From Rhizobiales bacterium 65-79 (GTDB taxonomy: Bacteria; Pseudomonadota; Alphaproteobacteria; Rhizobiales; Rhizobiaceae): DNA of 64,000 bases. Positions 11,009 to 21,872 of the stretch are shown one piece after another. How positions within the stretch are numbered: the stretch's first letter is position 1; each line of letters begins with the position of its first letter. A program made the translations under genes and the position numbers. The stretch covers positions 86,970 to 150,969 of the forward strand of contig MKRJ01000015.1 in assembly GCA_001896885.1 (NCBI GenBank), read 5' to 3'. Under the pieces are notes generated by a model. It was not told the origin of the DNA. It did no database searches and saw nothing but the letters and a program-made list of their open reading frames with translations.

Positions 11009-12436
11009 ATGTCCAGTCGTTCGAAAACAGCCTGCGTGGCGAATCCCGCGCGTCCGTTCCTGGTCGCGTCGGCCATACTTCTCGCCGCGGCCGCCATGCT
11101 CTGCGCCATCGGCGCGACGAAGGCGCATGCCGACGGGGATGTTATCTACATCTCTTCCGACGCGCACAAGTCGATCAAGGTCGCCAAGGGCAAGCCGCAG
11201 ACGATCCGCACCAGCGTTCCCTTCTCGCAGATCGTCATCGGTGACCCCGACATCGCAAACGTCAATCCGCTGACCGACCATTCCTTCTACGTGCTCGGCA
11301 CCAAGCTCGGCACCACCGGCATCGCGCTTTTCGACGCCAACAAGCAGCTCGTCGGCAACATCGACGTCGAGGTGACGCTGGACACCAAGGATCTCGCCAA
11401 GGCGATCCGCACCAATGTCCCGGGCAGCGACATCACCGTCAATTCTGCCAATGGCCGCCTGGTCCTCTCCGGCACGGCGCGGGACGCCGTCGCGGCGGAA
11501 AAAGCCAAAAGCATCGCCGACCGTTTCTCCGGCGACGAGAAGGTCATCAACTCGGTCAACGTGTCCTCCTCGCAGCAGGTGCAGCTCAACGTCCGCTTCA
11601 TCGAGATCAGTCGCCAGGCCGGGCGCGATCTCGGCGCCACCTACAGCGCCAACCTCGCCTACGGCTTCGGTGGCCGCAAGGTCCAGCTCGATCCGGGCCA
11701 GGAGCCTGCCGCCCAGACCGGCGAGATCATCGGCCGCCTGCTTTCCAACGGCGCCTCCATCGACGTCACGCTGAAGGCGCTGGAGAGCCGTGGCGCCGCC
11801 CGCAGCCTGGCCGAGCCGAACCTCATCGCCCGCTCGGGCGAGACGGCGAGCTTCCTGGCCGGCGGCGAGTTCCCGATCCCGGTCTCGTCCGACAACAACA
11901 CCGTCACGGTCAGCTATCACAAATACGGCGTCAGCCTCGAATTCACGCCGACCGTGCTGGAGGACGGCCTCATCAGTCTGCAGATCGCGCCCGAAGTGTC
12001 GTCGATCGATCCTTCGGCGTCCTATCAGGTGAACAACATCTCGGTTCCCGGCTTCGTGGTGCGGCGCGCCAAGACCTCGGTCGACCTGAAGAGCGGCCAG
12101 AGCTTCATGATCGGCGGCCTCCTGCAGACGCAGAACAATACGACCACCCAGGCGCTGCCGGGCCTCGGCAGCCTGCCGGTGCTGGGACCGCTCTTCTCCT
12201 CCAAGGCCTACCAGCGGCGCGAGACGGACCTCATCATCATCGTGACGCCCTATCTCGTGAAGCCGATCGACCCGTCGAAGAAGGTGCTTACCCCGCTCGA
12301 CGGCTCGAAGCCGGCAAGCAACGCCGACTATTTCCTGGGCAATGTCGACGAGGTGAAGCCCGGCTCCCCGAAACTCGCCGCCGCCGGCGCTCCGATAGCC
12401 AATGCCGACAGCGGCCATTTCCTCGACCTGCGCTAG
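11009..12436 (+). CDS. cpaC: Type II/IV secretin-like pilus assembly protein CpaC/RcpA
   Basis: The 475-residue protein has a signal peptide (ASAILLAAAAMLCAIGATKAHA), an N-terminal pilus-assembly domain (SIKVAKGKPQTIRTSVPFSQIVIGDPDIANV), a BON-like region (RLVLSGTARDAVAAEKAKSIADRF) and a C-terminal secretin domain with ARSGETASFLAGGEFPIPV and DLIIIVTPYLVKP. It forms the outer-membrane channel through which the Tad pilus leaves. ATG 11009 lies directly ahead of the signal peptide, and AGGACC precedes it. It starts 37 bases after cpaB. Confidence 0.93.
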   Translation: MSSRSKTACVANPARPFLVASAILLAAAAMLCAIGATKAHADGDVIYISSDAHKSIKVAKGKPQTIRTSVPFSQIVIGDPDIANVNPLTDHSFYVLGTKLGTTGIALFDANKQLVGNIDVEVTLDTKDLAKAIRTNVPGSDITVNSANGRLVLSGTARDAVAAEKAKSIADRFSGDEKVINSVNVSSSQQVQLNVRFIEISRQAGRDLGATYSANLAYGFGGRKVQLDPGQEPAAQTGEIIGRLLSNGASIDVTLKALESRGAARSLAEPNLIARSGETASFLAGGEFPIPVSSDNNTVTVSYHKYGVSLEFTPTVLEDGLISLQIAPEVSSIDPSASYQVNNISVPGFVVRRAKTSVDLKSGQSFMIGGLLQTQNNTTTQALPGLGSLPVLGPLFSSKAYQRRETDLIIIVTPYLVKPIDPSKKVLTPLDGSKPASNADYFLGNVDEVKPGSPKLAAAGAPIANADSGHFLDLR

Positions 12437-12446
12437 GACCAAGACG

Positions 12447-12722
12447 ATGTTCAGAACGACGATCCTTGTATCGGCCCTCGGCCTGTCGCTCGCGGCGGCG
12501 GGATGCCAATCCGAGTACGCCCGCAATGACGGGGTGACGGGGCAGGCCGGCGACGCCATCGCCGCCGACACCGTCATGCAGATGGTGGACCCGTGGCCGC
12601 GCGGCGTGGAGAACACCAACCTCGTCGTCCCCGCCGACCAGGCGCAATACCAGAACAAGGCCGCGCCGGCGGCTGCCACGGCGCCGCCGGCCGGCGGCGC
12701 CGCTTCCAGCACGGACTATTGA
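12447..12722 (+). CDS. Small lipoprotein of the tad cluster (CpaD position)
   Basis: The 91-residue product starts with a lipoprotein signal (TILVSALGLSLAAAGC, lipobox LAAAGC near residue 19). The short mature part holds PWPRGVENTNLVVP and an Ala/Pro-rich end. It occupies the place of cpaD between cpaC and cpaE, only 10 bases after cpaC and 3 before cpaE. It is much shorter than Caulobacter-type CpaD (about 200 residues), so it is either a reduced CpaD or an unrelated pilus lipoprotein, probably helping the secretin in the outer membrane. Confidence 0.75.
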   Translation: MFRTTILVSALGLSLAAAGCQSEYARNDGVTGQAGDAIAADTVMQMVDPWPRGVENTNLVVPADQAQYQNKAAPAAATAPPAGGAASSTDY

Positions 12723-12725
12723 GCG

Positions 12726-13934
12726 ATGGCTGCCACCAACAAGAGCAAGCGCGTCATCCTGGTCTCGCAGGACAGGACGTTCCTGCAGGACACGCGCGCG
12801 GCGTTTTCCTCCTCCGAGACGATCGAGCTGGTGACGCTGGAGAAGAGCGTCATCGAGCTGCGCGGCGAGATCGAGGCTTCGGAATGCGGGGCGGCGATCT
12901 TCGACATGGATGTGTCGAGCCTGGAGCAGATCGAATCCCTGCAGCGGGTGGTGCGCCGGCTGGAAGGCCGCGCGCCGGTTGTCGTGGTGACGCAGAAATT
13001 CGATCCCGGCGCGGTACGCATCCTCGTCCAGCTCCAGGTCGCGGATTTCCTGGTCAAGCCGATCACGACGGCCGATCTCGTGCGTTCCTGCATCCGTGCG
13101 CTGCAGGGGCCCGGGCGGCAGGAAAATGCTGAATCGCAAGTCTATACCTTCATGCCCGCCGCCGGCGGCGTCGGCGCGACGACGCTTGCGGTGCAGACCG
13201 CATTCCAGCTTCATCGCTCGGTCACCCGTGCCGCGTCGACCTGTGTCGTCGACCTCAACTTCCAGCAGGGCGCCTGCGCCGAGTACCTCGACCTCGAGCC
13301 GCGTTTCGACATCAACGAGATCGAGAACCAGCCGGAGCGGCTCGATCGCCAGCTTCTCGACGTGATGCTTTCCCGGCACGAGAGCGGGCTTTGCGTGCTC
13401 GCCGCGCCTACCGATCCGGCCGACATGCGCTCCTTCAACACCGATGTCGTGGTGCGCATGCTCGATCTCGTCTCGGCCTATTTCGACAATGTCGTCATCG
13501 ACATGCCGCGCACCTGGTTCCCGTGGACGGAAACGGTGCTTCTCGGCTCGAACAAGCTCTATATCGTCTCCGAGATGACGGTGCCGTGCCTGCGTCACAC
13601 GCAGCGCCTGATCAAGGCGATCCAGGACCGGACCGCCAGGGAAGTGAAGCCGAGCGTCATCGTCAACCGCTTCGAGCAGAAGAAGTCGGGCAGCGGGATC
13701 AAGCCCTCCGACGTCGAGGAACTGCTGGGCGATCATTTCGTCGGCGGCATCTCCAACAATTACCGGCTGGTGCGTGAGGCGGTAGATCGCGGCATGCCGA
13801 TCCATGCGCTCGATCCGGAGGCGAACGTGCTGCAGGACCTGAAGCGGATCATCCTGCCGGAAGAAGTAGAGGTGGCGGCGAAGAAGCGCTCGCTTTTCTC
13901 CCTGCCGATCGGGCTCAAGAAGAAGGCGGGGTAG
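12726..13934 (+). CDS. cpaE: Pilus assembly ATPase-like protein CpaE/TadZ
   Basis: The 402-residue protein has a receiver-like N-terminus (VILVSQDRTFLQDTRAAFSS, residues 9-28, to about 125) and a MinD/ParA-like domain from about 135. Its P-loop region is PAAGGVGATTLA, lacking the lysine of the deviant Walker A box (KGG...) as well as the second P-loop lysine. CpaE/TadZ proteins place the Tad pilus machine at the cell pole. VVIDMPRTW, where ATPases have a Walker B D, is kept. Missing P-loop lysines suggest weak or no ATP hydrolysis, as in several TadZ proteins. Translation is likely coupled to the neighbours (3-base gaps). Confidence 0.88.
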   Translation: MAATNKSKRVILVSQDRTFLQDTRAAFSSSETIELVTLEKSVIELRGEIEASECGAAIFDMDVSSLEQIESLQRVVRRLEGRAPVVVVTQKFDPGAVRILVQLQVADFLVKPITTADLVRSCIRALQGPGRQENAESQVYTFMPAAGGVGATTLAVQTAFQLHRSVTRAASTCVVDLNFQQGACAEYLDLEPRFDINEIENQPERLDRQLLDVMLSRHESGLCVLAAPTDPADMRSFNTDVVVRMLDLVSAYFDNVVIDMPRTWFPWTETVLLGSNKLYIVSEMTVPCLRHTQRLIKAIQDRTAREVKPSVIVNRFEQKKSGSGIKPSDVEELLGDHFVGGISNNYRLVREAVDRGMPIHALDPEANVLQDLKRIILPEEVEVAAKKRSLFSLPIGLKKKAG

Positions 13935-13937
13935 GCC

Positions 13938-15368
13938 ATGGCAAGCCGTTTCGCCACGCTGAGGGACCGCCCGAAGGAAGCGCGTCCGGTCGAACAGCCG
14001 GCCGGCGACCGGGTCGCGGCGGTCGTCATCCCCTCGGCGCGCACGGTCATCAAGGCGGCGAGAGCGGAGCCGAGCGCCGGCCAGGCCAAGACATCCAACC
14101 GCACGCTCGACGCGCGCGACCGCATCCACCGTATGGTGCTCGAGGAAATCAACCTCGTGGTGCTTGAAAAGCTGCCCAAGGCGGAGATGCAGCGGCAGAT
14201 CCACGAGTTCGTCTCGGAGAAGACGCGCAACGAAAGGCTGGCGCTGAACGTTGCCGAACTCGACGCGTTGGTGGACGACATCGTTGACGAGATGGTCGGG
14301 CTCGGGCCGCTGGAACCGCTGCTCAAGGACCCGACGATCAACGACATCCTGATCAACGGCCACGAGAACTGCTTCGTCGAGCGGCGCGGCAAGCTCGAAA
14401 AGATCCACGTCCCGTTCAAGGACGAGGCGCATCTTCTGAGGATCATCAACAAGATCGTCGCTGCCGTCGGCCGGCGCGTCGACGAATCGCAGCCGATGGT
14501 CGATGCGCGCATGCTCGACGGCTCGCGCTTCAACGCGGCGATCCGCCCGATCGGCGTCGACGGGCCGCTGGTCTCGATCCGCAAATTCTCCAAGCACAAG
14601 CTCGGCCTGCACAAGCTGATCGAGTTCGGCGCCATCACGCAGAACATGGCCGAGGTGCTCGCCGCTGCGGTCCACGCGCGCAAGACCACCATCATCTCCG
14701 GCGGCACGGGCACCGGCAAGACGACGATGCTCAACGCGCTTTCCGCCTTCATCCCCGAGGACGAGCGGCTGATCACCATCGAGGACGCGGCCGAGCTGCA
14801 ATTGCAGCAGCCGCATGTCGCGCGCATGGAGACGCGGCCGGCGAACATCGAGGGACACGGCGAATTGAAGCAGCGCGACCTCGTCAAGAACGCGCTGCGC
14901 ATGCGGCCCGACCGCGTCATCCTCGGCGAGTGCCGCGGCGAGGAGGCCTTCGACATGCTGCAGGCGATGAATACGGGCCATGAGGGATCGATGGCCACGA
15001 TCCACGCCAACACGCCGCGCGACGCCGTTTCCCGCCTTGAGCAGATGCTCGGCATGACCGGCATGCCGATGACGGTGCAGTCGATCCGCAGCCAGATATC
15101 CAGCGCGATCGACATCATCGTGCAGCTGACCCGCCTTTCCGACGGCAAGCGCAAGGTGACCAGCGTGGCGGAAGTGACCGGCATGGAGGGCGACGTCATC
15201 CAGATGCAGGAGATATTCCGCTTCGTGCGCACCGGCATGGAGGCGGACGGCACGATCAACGGGCATTTCGAGGCGACCGGCATCCGCCCGCGCTTCCTCG
15301 AGGATCTGCGCGCCATGGGGATCGAGTTCCCCGGCAAGTATTTCGAGCCGGGCATCCCGCAGGAGTAG
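13938..15368 (+). CDS. cpaF: Pilus assembly/secretion ATPase CpaF/TadA
   Basis: The 476-residue type II/IV secretion ATPase has an N-terminal helical part (RIHRMVLEEINLVVLEKLP), then the PulE/VirB11 core with Walker A SGGTGTGKTT (about 253-262), an acidic ITIEDAAELQL Walker B region, and RPDRVILGECRGEEAFDMLQAMNTGHEGSMATIHA with the catalytic His. It hydrolyses ATP at the inner membrane to drive pilin assembly with TadB and TadC. It starts 3 bases after cpaE. Confidence 0.95.
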   Translation: MASRFATLRDRPKEARPVEQPAGDRVAAVVIPSARTVIKAARAEPSAGQAKTSNRTLDARDRIHRMVLEEINLVVLEKLPKAEMQRQIHEFVSEKTRNERLALNVAELDALVDDIVDEMVGLGPLEPLLKDPTINDILINGHENCFVERRGKLEKIHVPFKDEAHLLRIINKIVAAVGRRVDESQPMVDARMLDGSRFNAAIRPIGVDGPLVSIRKFSKHKLGLHKLIEFGAITQNMAEVLAAAVHARKTTIISGGTGTGKTTMLNALSAFIPEDERLITIEDAAELQLQQPHVARMETRPANIEGHGELKQRDLVKNALRMRPDRVILGECRGEEAFDMLQAMNTGHEGSMATIHANTPRDAVSRLEQMLGMTGMPMTVQSIRSQISSAIDIIVQLTRLSDGKRKVTSVAEVTGMEGDVIQMQEIFRFVRTGMEADGTINGHFEATGIRPRFLEDLRAMGIEFPGKYFEPGIPQE

Positions 15369-15380
15369 GGAGATGTGTTG

Positions 15381-15450
15381 GTCGACCTCCACTCCGTCTA
15401 GGCTCCGCCTCGAGAGGTGGTTCGCGCAGCGAACCGGAGTGGGGGTCGAA
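15381..15450. repeat. Cruciform-like palindromic element between cpaF and tadB
   Basis: Outer arms TCGACCTCCACTCCG and CGGAGTGGGGGTCGA pair with one mismatch. Two smaller hairpins lie inside (TCTAGGC/GCCTCGAGA-like, and GGTTCGC-GCA-GCGAACC). The element belongs to the same family as those at 47590-47740 and 57430-57480. It separates cpaF from tadB inside a same-strand operon, so it may set mRNA ends or stability there. Confidence 0.8.
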
Positions 15451-15494
15451 TTTCCCATTCCGCGGCTGCTTTCAGCTTGGGACGCAGGCCGTCC

Positions 15495-16448
15495 ATGAAC
15501 CCCCTATACCTCATCTATGTCTGCGCGGCCGTGGCCGGGATCATGATCGCCGAGGCGGTCTATCTTCTCTACGCGGGGCGGAGCGACAAGCGGGCGGCGA
15601 TCAACCGGCGCATGAAGCTCCAGGAAAAGAAGCTCAGCCAGGAGCAGGTGCTCATCCAGCTGCGCAAGGAGAGGGGGCTTGGCGGCCGCCGCTCGCTTTT
15701 TTCGCTTTCAGGCCTGCGCCGGCTGCGCACGCAGTCCGGCCTGACGAAACCGTTGCCGCATTTCCTCGGCATGACCTTCGGGGCGGCGTTCGGCATCGCG
15801 CTGCTCCTCCTCTGGTTCGGCGCATCGGTGAAGATCGCCGTGCTGGCGGTCCCGGTCCTGTGCCTCTTCCTGCCGATCATGTCATTGAGGTTCCTACGCA
15901 AGCGCCGCCACAAGCATTTCGGCATCCAGTTGCCGGAAGCGCTCGAACTGATCACGCGAAGCCTGAAGGCCGGCCATCCCGTGCCGGTAGCGATTTCCAT
16001 GGTGGCGCGCGAGATGCCCGATCCGATCGGCACCGAATTCGGCGTTGTGGCCGACGAGGTGACCTACGGCTCGACGCTGGTCCATGCGCTGCATTCCATG
16101 TACGAGCGCGTCGGTCACGAGGACCTGCCCCTCTTCGTGACGGCGGTGTCGATCCAGTCGAGTTCGGGGGGCAATCTCCGCGAGATCCTGGATGGGCTGT
16201 CGGGGACGATCCGGGAGCGCGGCAAGCTGCGCCGCAAGGTGCGCGCGATCTCCACCGAGGGCCGCATCTCGGCCTATATCCTGACCGCCGTGCCGGCGCT
16301 CCTGATGGCCGCGATCTTCGTGCTGATGCCGGATTTCTACGGCAAGGTGTGGGACGTGCCGAAGACCTGGTACCTGCTCGGCGGATCGGTGTTCTGGCTG
16401 CTGATCGGCAACGCGATGATGTTCAAGATGGCGAACTTCAGGTTCTGA
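15495..16448 (+). CDS. tadB: Tad pilus inner-membrane protein TadB
   Basis: The 317-residue protein of the type II secretion F family has a first membrane helix at 3-24, a second block (HFLGMTFGAAFGIALLLLWFGA ... IAVLAVPVLCLFLPIMSL), the cytosolic GspF domain (QLPEALELITRSLKAGHPVPVAISMVAREM) and two C-terminal helices. It is a platform protein that works with CpaF. The ATG at 15495 follows the palindromic element; the longer open frame from 15417 translates that element and was rejected. Confidence 0.93.
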   Translation: MNPLYLIYVCAAVAGIMIAEAVYLLYAGRSDKRAAINRRMKLQEKKLSQEQVLIQLRKERGLGGRRSLFSLSGLRRLRTQSGLTKPLPHFLGMTFGAAFGIALLLLWFGASVKIAVLAVPVLCLFLPIMSLRFLRKRRHKHFGIQLPEALELITRSLKAGHPVPVAISMVAREMPDPIGTEFGVVADEVTYGSTLVHALHSMYERVGHEDLPLFVTAVSIQSSSGGNLREILDGLSGTIRERGKLRRKVRAISTEGRISAYILTAVPALLMAAIFVLMPDFYGKVWDVPKTWYLLGGSVFWLLIGNAMMFKMANFRF

Positions 16449-16449
16449 C

Positions 16450-17397
16450 ATGGACGCGCTCTCGACATTCGGCGGCATGCTTCCGGTGGCGTTTCTCCTG
16501 CTCGTCGCAGGGGGAACGGTACTCGTCTGGCCGTTGGTCGCCCGGCGGCAGGAACGCAGCGAGCTGAAACGCAGGCTGCGCGTGGACGGCACCGCCGAAG
16601 CCGAAGGGGAAGCGGAGGCGCGGCCGCAGAAGGGAAACGTGGTGCGCGAGAAGGCGGCGCGCACCGCACAGGAATTCTACGCCAGGACCGATCCCGAAAA
16701 CGTGGCACGGCTGCGTCTCAAGCTCATCCAGGCGGGCTATATGGACCCGCGCGCCGTCGGCATGTTCTTCCTCGTGCGCTTCGCGGCGCTTGCCGTCGGC
16801 GTGGTGCTGGCGCTGGCGCTCGGCATGTGGTTCGGCTCGGACGCCTCCCGGCTCAATCGCTGGATATTCGTCGGCATGGTCGGCATCCTCGGTTATTTCC
16901 TGCCGGGGCTGGTGCTGACGCAGAAGGTGCGGAAAAAGATGCGGGAATACCGCAACGGCTTCCCCGATTTCATGGATCTCATGATCGTCTGCTCGGATGC
17001 CGGCATGAGCATGGAAGCGGGCATAGAACGCGTCTCGAAGGAACTGCAGATGACCTATCCGTCGCTGGCGGAAAATCTGCAGCTCGTTTCGCTCGAATTG
17101 CGCGCCGGACGCAGCCTCGACGACGCGCTGAAGGCGCTTTCCGACCGGCTCAGCCTCGACGAGGTGCGCTCCTTCGCCACGCTTCTTCAGCAGTCGAAGG
17201 AACTTGGCACCAGCCTTGCGGGCGCGCTCAGGGTCTTTTCCGACGAGATGCGCCACAAGCGAATGTTGCTCGCGGAGGAAAAGGCGCATGCGCTGCCGGC
17301 GAAGATGTCGGTGCCGGTGACGGTCTGCATCCTGCCGGTCGTGCTGATGATCGCGATCATCCCGGTGATCGTCCGGATGACGACGATGACGCACTGA
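16450..17397 (+). CDS. tadC: Tad pilus inner-membrane protein TadC
   Basis: The 315-residue second GspF-family platform protein has a membrane helix at about 8-28, two central helices (VRFAALAVGVVLALALGMWFG and WIFVGMVGILGYFLPGLVL), the GspF core FPDFMDLMIVCSDAGMSMEAGIERV and a C-terminal helix. It partners TadB in the pilus motor. The ATG lies one base after the tadB stop. Confidence 0.93.
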   Translation: MDALSTFGGMLPVAFLLLVAGGTVLVWPLVARRQERSELKRRLRVDGTAEAEGEAEARPQKGNVVREKAARTAQEFYARTDPENVARLRLKLIQAGYMDPRAVGMFFLVRFAALAVGVVLALALGMWFGSDASRLNRWIFVGMVGILGYFLPGLVLTQKVRKKMREYRNGFPDFMDLMIVCSDAGMSMEAGIERVSKELQMTYPSLAENLQLVSLELRAGRSLDDALKALSDRLSLDEVRSFATLLQQSKELGTSLAGALRVFSDEMRHKRMLLAEEKAHALPAKMSVPVTVCILPVVLMIAIIPVIVRMTTMTH

Positions 17398-17545
17398 GGC
17401 GGCCCGATCCGCGATTTCTTAACGAGCGCTTGATTTCCGGACTCAATCTGAAGGCTGTTCGGCACGGAAGCTTAATCAGCCTGTTCTAAAGTAGCCCATC
17501 GAATAAGCGCCCGGCGAACGGGCCGGCAGGGGCAGGGCAGGGGCA

Positions 17546-18016
17546 ATGCAAACCAGAACGTTCCTCGCATGCGCGCTTCTCGGCGCGGCATTCATGGTTT
17601 CGGGGTGCACGACCAATCCGGTCGACGCGCTCTCGACGACATCGATCGCGCCGCCTTCGAAGGACATCAGCGCCGATGATCTGAGGCAGGGCAAGGCGCA
17701 GTTCCGCGACGGCAATTACGGCCTCGCCGAGAAGCATTTCCGCCAGGCGGTGGAACTGCGCTCGGACAACGCCGAGGCGTGGATGGGGCTCGCCGCCTGC
17801 TACGACGAACTCGGCCGCTTCGACTTCGCCGACCGCGCCTACGACCAGCTCCTGAAGGTCGCCGGCAGGCGCCCGCGCATCGTCAACAATATGGGCTATT
17901 CCCAGCTTCTGCGTGGCAACAAGAAGAAGGCGCGCGTGCTCCTCATGGAAGCCGAGCGCGCGCTTCCCGGCGACAAGCTGGTCGAGGCGAACATCGCCCT
18001 GTTGAACAAGGGGTGA
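17546..18016 (+). CDS. tadD: TPR lipoprotein TadD
   Basis: The 156-residue protein has a lipoprotein signal (FLACALLGAAFMVSGC, Cys near 21) followed by three TPR-like units (DDLRQGKAQFRDGNYGLAEKHFRQAVEL; AEAWMGLAACYDELGRFDFADRAYDQLL; IVNNMGYSQLLRGNKKKARVLL). TadD is an outer-membrane-associated TPR protein needed for Tad pilus function, similar in role to PilF-type pilotins. A 148-base gap separates it from tadC, so it may have its own promoter. Its 3' end overlaps a minus-strand antitoxin-like frame. Confidence 0.88.
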   Translation: MQTRTFLACALLGAAFMVSGCTTNPVDALSTTSIAPPSKDISADDLRQGKAQFRDGNYGLAEKHFRQAVELRSDNAEAWMGLAACYDELGRFDFADRAYDQLLKVAGRRPRIVNNMGYSQLLRGNKKKARVLLMEAERALPGDKLVEANIALLNKG

Positions 18017-18309
18017 GGGCGAGCGGTATTATCAGCCTTCGGTTGAAGGCAGCGATAGTTCAATCTTAGCTTTGCATATTGAAGGCGCGGGCGGGCGCGC
18101 CCCGGCAGATCAATCTCATCAATCGGGGCGTTCAACACCAAATCCGCAAGGGACGGATATTCCGCCGCGAGCTTGCGCTGGAGCTCTTCGGACACAACCA
18201 TGACAGAAGTGCTGTCTGGCCGCTCAGTGCGTTGCGGACCGTCGGTAAGCGTGGCATCGACAAGATTCGAAATATTGGCCCTTGTCTCCGATTTCGACCG
18301 CGACTTCAT
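17896..18309 (-). CDS. Phd/YefM-like antitoxin, possibly frameshifted or orphaned
   Basis: From ATG 18309, with GGAG ten bases upstream, the frame reads MKSRSKSETRANISNLVD and continues TDGPQRTERPDSTSVMVVSEE, matching the Phd/YefM pattern (a helical KAxxxxxVD segment, then a P-Q-R-x-x-R strand and VVVS). LADLVLNAPIDEIDLPGR would be the usual C-terminal toxin-neutralising end near residue 80. The frame does not stop there and runs about 55 residues more as antisense to tadD, so a frameshift or lost stop is likely. No toxin partner lies beside it. Call is by pattern only. Confidence 0.5.
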   Translation of the reverse strand: MKSRSKSETRANISNLVDATLTDGPQRTERPDSTSVMVVSEELQRKLAAEYPSLADLVLNAPIDEIDLPGRARPRLQYAKLRLNYRCLQPKADNTARPHPLFNRAMFASTSLSPGSARSASMRSTRAFFLLPRRSWE

Positions 18310-18369
18310 CACTCGCTCCAAAGATTTTCAAATGTATGGGGTCTGTTGATCGCGGGCTCAGGGACCGAG

Positions 18370-18663
18370 CTATATCGCTGAATCCTGGTCCGGCAGCAAT
18401 TCCATACGAAGACGGGTGCCGGTGGCCGCGGCGTAGCGGCGGAGCGTGGACAGCGAAGGTGATATGCTGCCGCTTTCGAGCCGCGCTATGGCGGACTGGG
18501 TCGTCCCGATCCTTTTTGCCAATTCGGCCTGTGAGAGCTTCGCGTCATTGCGTGCTCGGATAAGCGTCTCGATGATCGTATATTCGGCGTCCGCCTCCGC
18601 ATAATGACTGCGGAATTCCGGGTCGTTCATCCAGCGCTTCTTCAGTTCGGACAATTTCGTCAT
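18370..18663 (-). CDS. XRE-family HTH antitoxin (HigA-like)
   Basis: The 97-residue protein has a classical Cro/C1 helix-turn-helix (LSQAELAKRIGTTQSAIARLESG, about residues 43-65) after a helical N-terminus. It overlaps the upstream toxin-like gene by 4 bases (ATGA), the reverse order (toxin first) typical of HigBA-type systems. It should bind and neutralise the toxin and repress the operon at the palindrome upstream. Confidence 0.85.
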   Translation of the reverse strand: MTKLSELKKRWMNDPEFRSHYAEADAEYTIIETLIRARNDAKLSQAELAKRIGTTQSAIARLESGSISPSLSTLRRYAAATGTRLRMELLPDQDSAI

Positions 18664-18986
18664 TGCTTCACCATCGCCATTCGTTTGCGCGCCAACGCAA
18701 GCGCACCCGCAGGAAGCTTCTGTGACTTCTTCGTGAAGGCATGCAATACGATCACGCGCCGGCCGGCCATGGTCACATATATGCCTCTGGCAATTCCCTC
18801 TCTTGCCTTTGCGCGCAACTCCCAGAGCTTGCCTTCAATGTGTTTCACATGCGGTTCGCGCATCCGTTCCAGGCCGAGCGCCTCCACCATCTCCATCAAA
18901 CGCAGGAGGCGCGCCCGCAAAGAAGCGGGCAGGCTTTCAATCTCTGTATCGACGTCGTGGCTGAGTGTCTCGACCGTCCATCGCAT
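18660..18986 (-). CDS. RelE/HigB-like toxin (phage Gp49-like family)
   Basis: The 108-residue protein has the HigB/Gp49 pattern: HIEGKLWELRAKAREGIARGIYVT (about 47-70), then a strand RRVIVLHAFTKKSQKLP, then a helix ALALARKRM. These ribosome-dependent mRNA interferases use basic residues of that second half. The gene is first in a two-gene module with the HTH antitoxin and lies at an AT-rich operator. Inserted between tadD and gcvP as an accessory module. Confidence 0.88.
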   Translation of the reverse strand: MRWTVETLSHDVDTEIESLPASLRARLLRLMEMVEALGLERMREPHVKHIEGKLWELRAKAREGIARGIYVTMAGRRVIVLHAFTKKSQKLPAGALALARKRMAMVKQ

Positions 18987-18989
18987 TTA

Positions 18990-19021
18990 TGCGATAAATA
19001 GCGTATTAGCTATATTTATGC
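18990..19021 (-). promoter_or_regulatory. AT-rich palindrome, likely operator of the HigBA-type module
   Basis: Just upstream of the toxin ATG (18986) an AT-rich imperfect inverted repeat stands out against the GC-rich genome. On the minus strand it reads GCATAAATATAGC, a TAATAC spacer, then GCTATTTATCGC. This is a likely autoregulatory operator for the HTH antitoxin, overlapping the promoter. Symmetry is seen; binding is inferred. Confidence 0.55.
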
Positions 19022-19037
19022 AACCACCGGAGTGGCC

Positions 19038-21839
<2,802 letters not shown>

Positions 21840-21872
21840 GCTGCGATCCTGCCTGAGATTGATGCCGGTAGT

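Noticed and set aside
12288..15458. A 1056-residue minus-strand frame across cpaE and cpaF
   Set aside because: Composition is typical of a shadow (LDV, RHR, HLH runs) and the plus strand has well-recognised CpaE and CpaF.
17398..17545. Possible additional tad gene between tadC and tadD
   Set aside because: Only short unconserved frames; the 148 bases are probably the tadD promoter.
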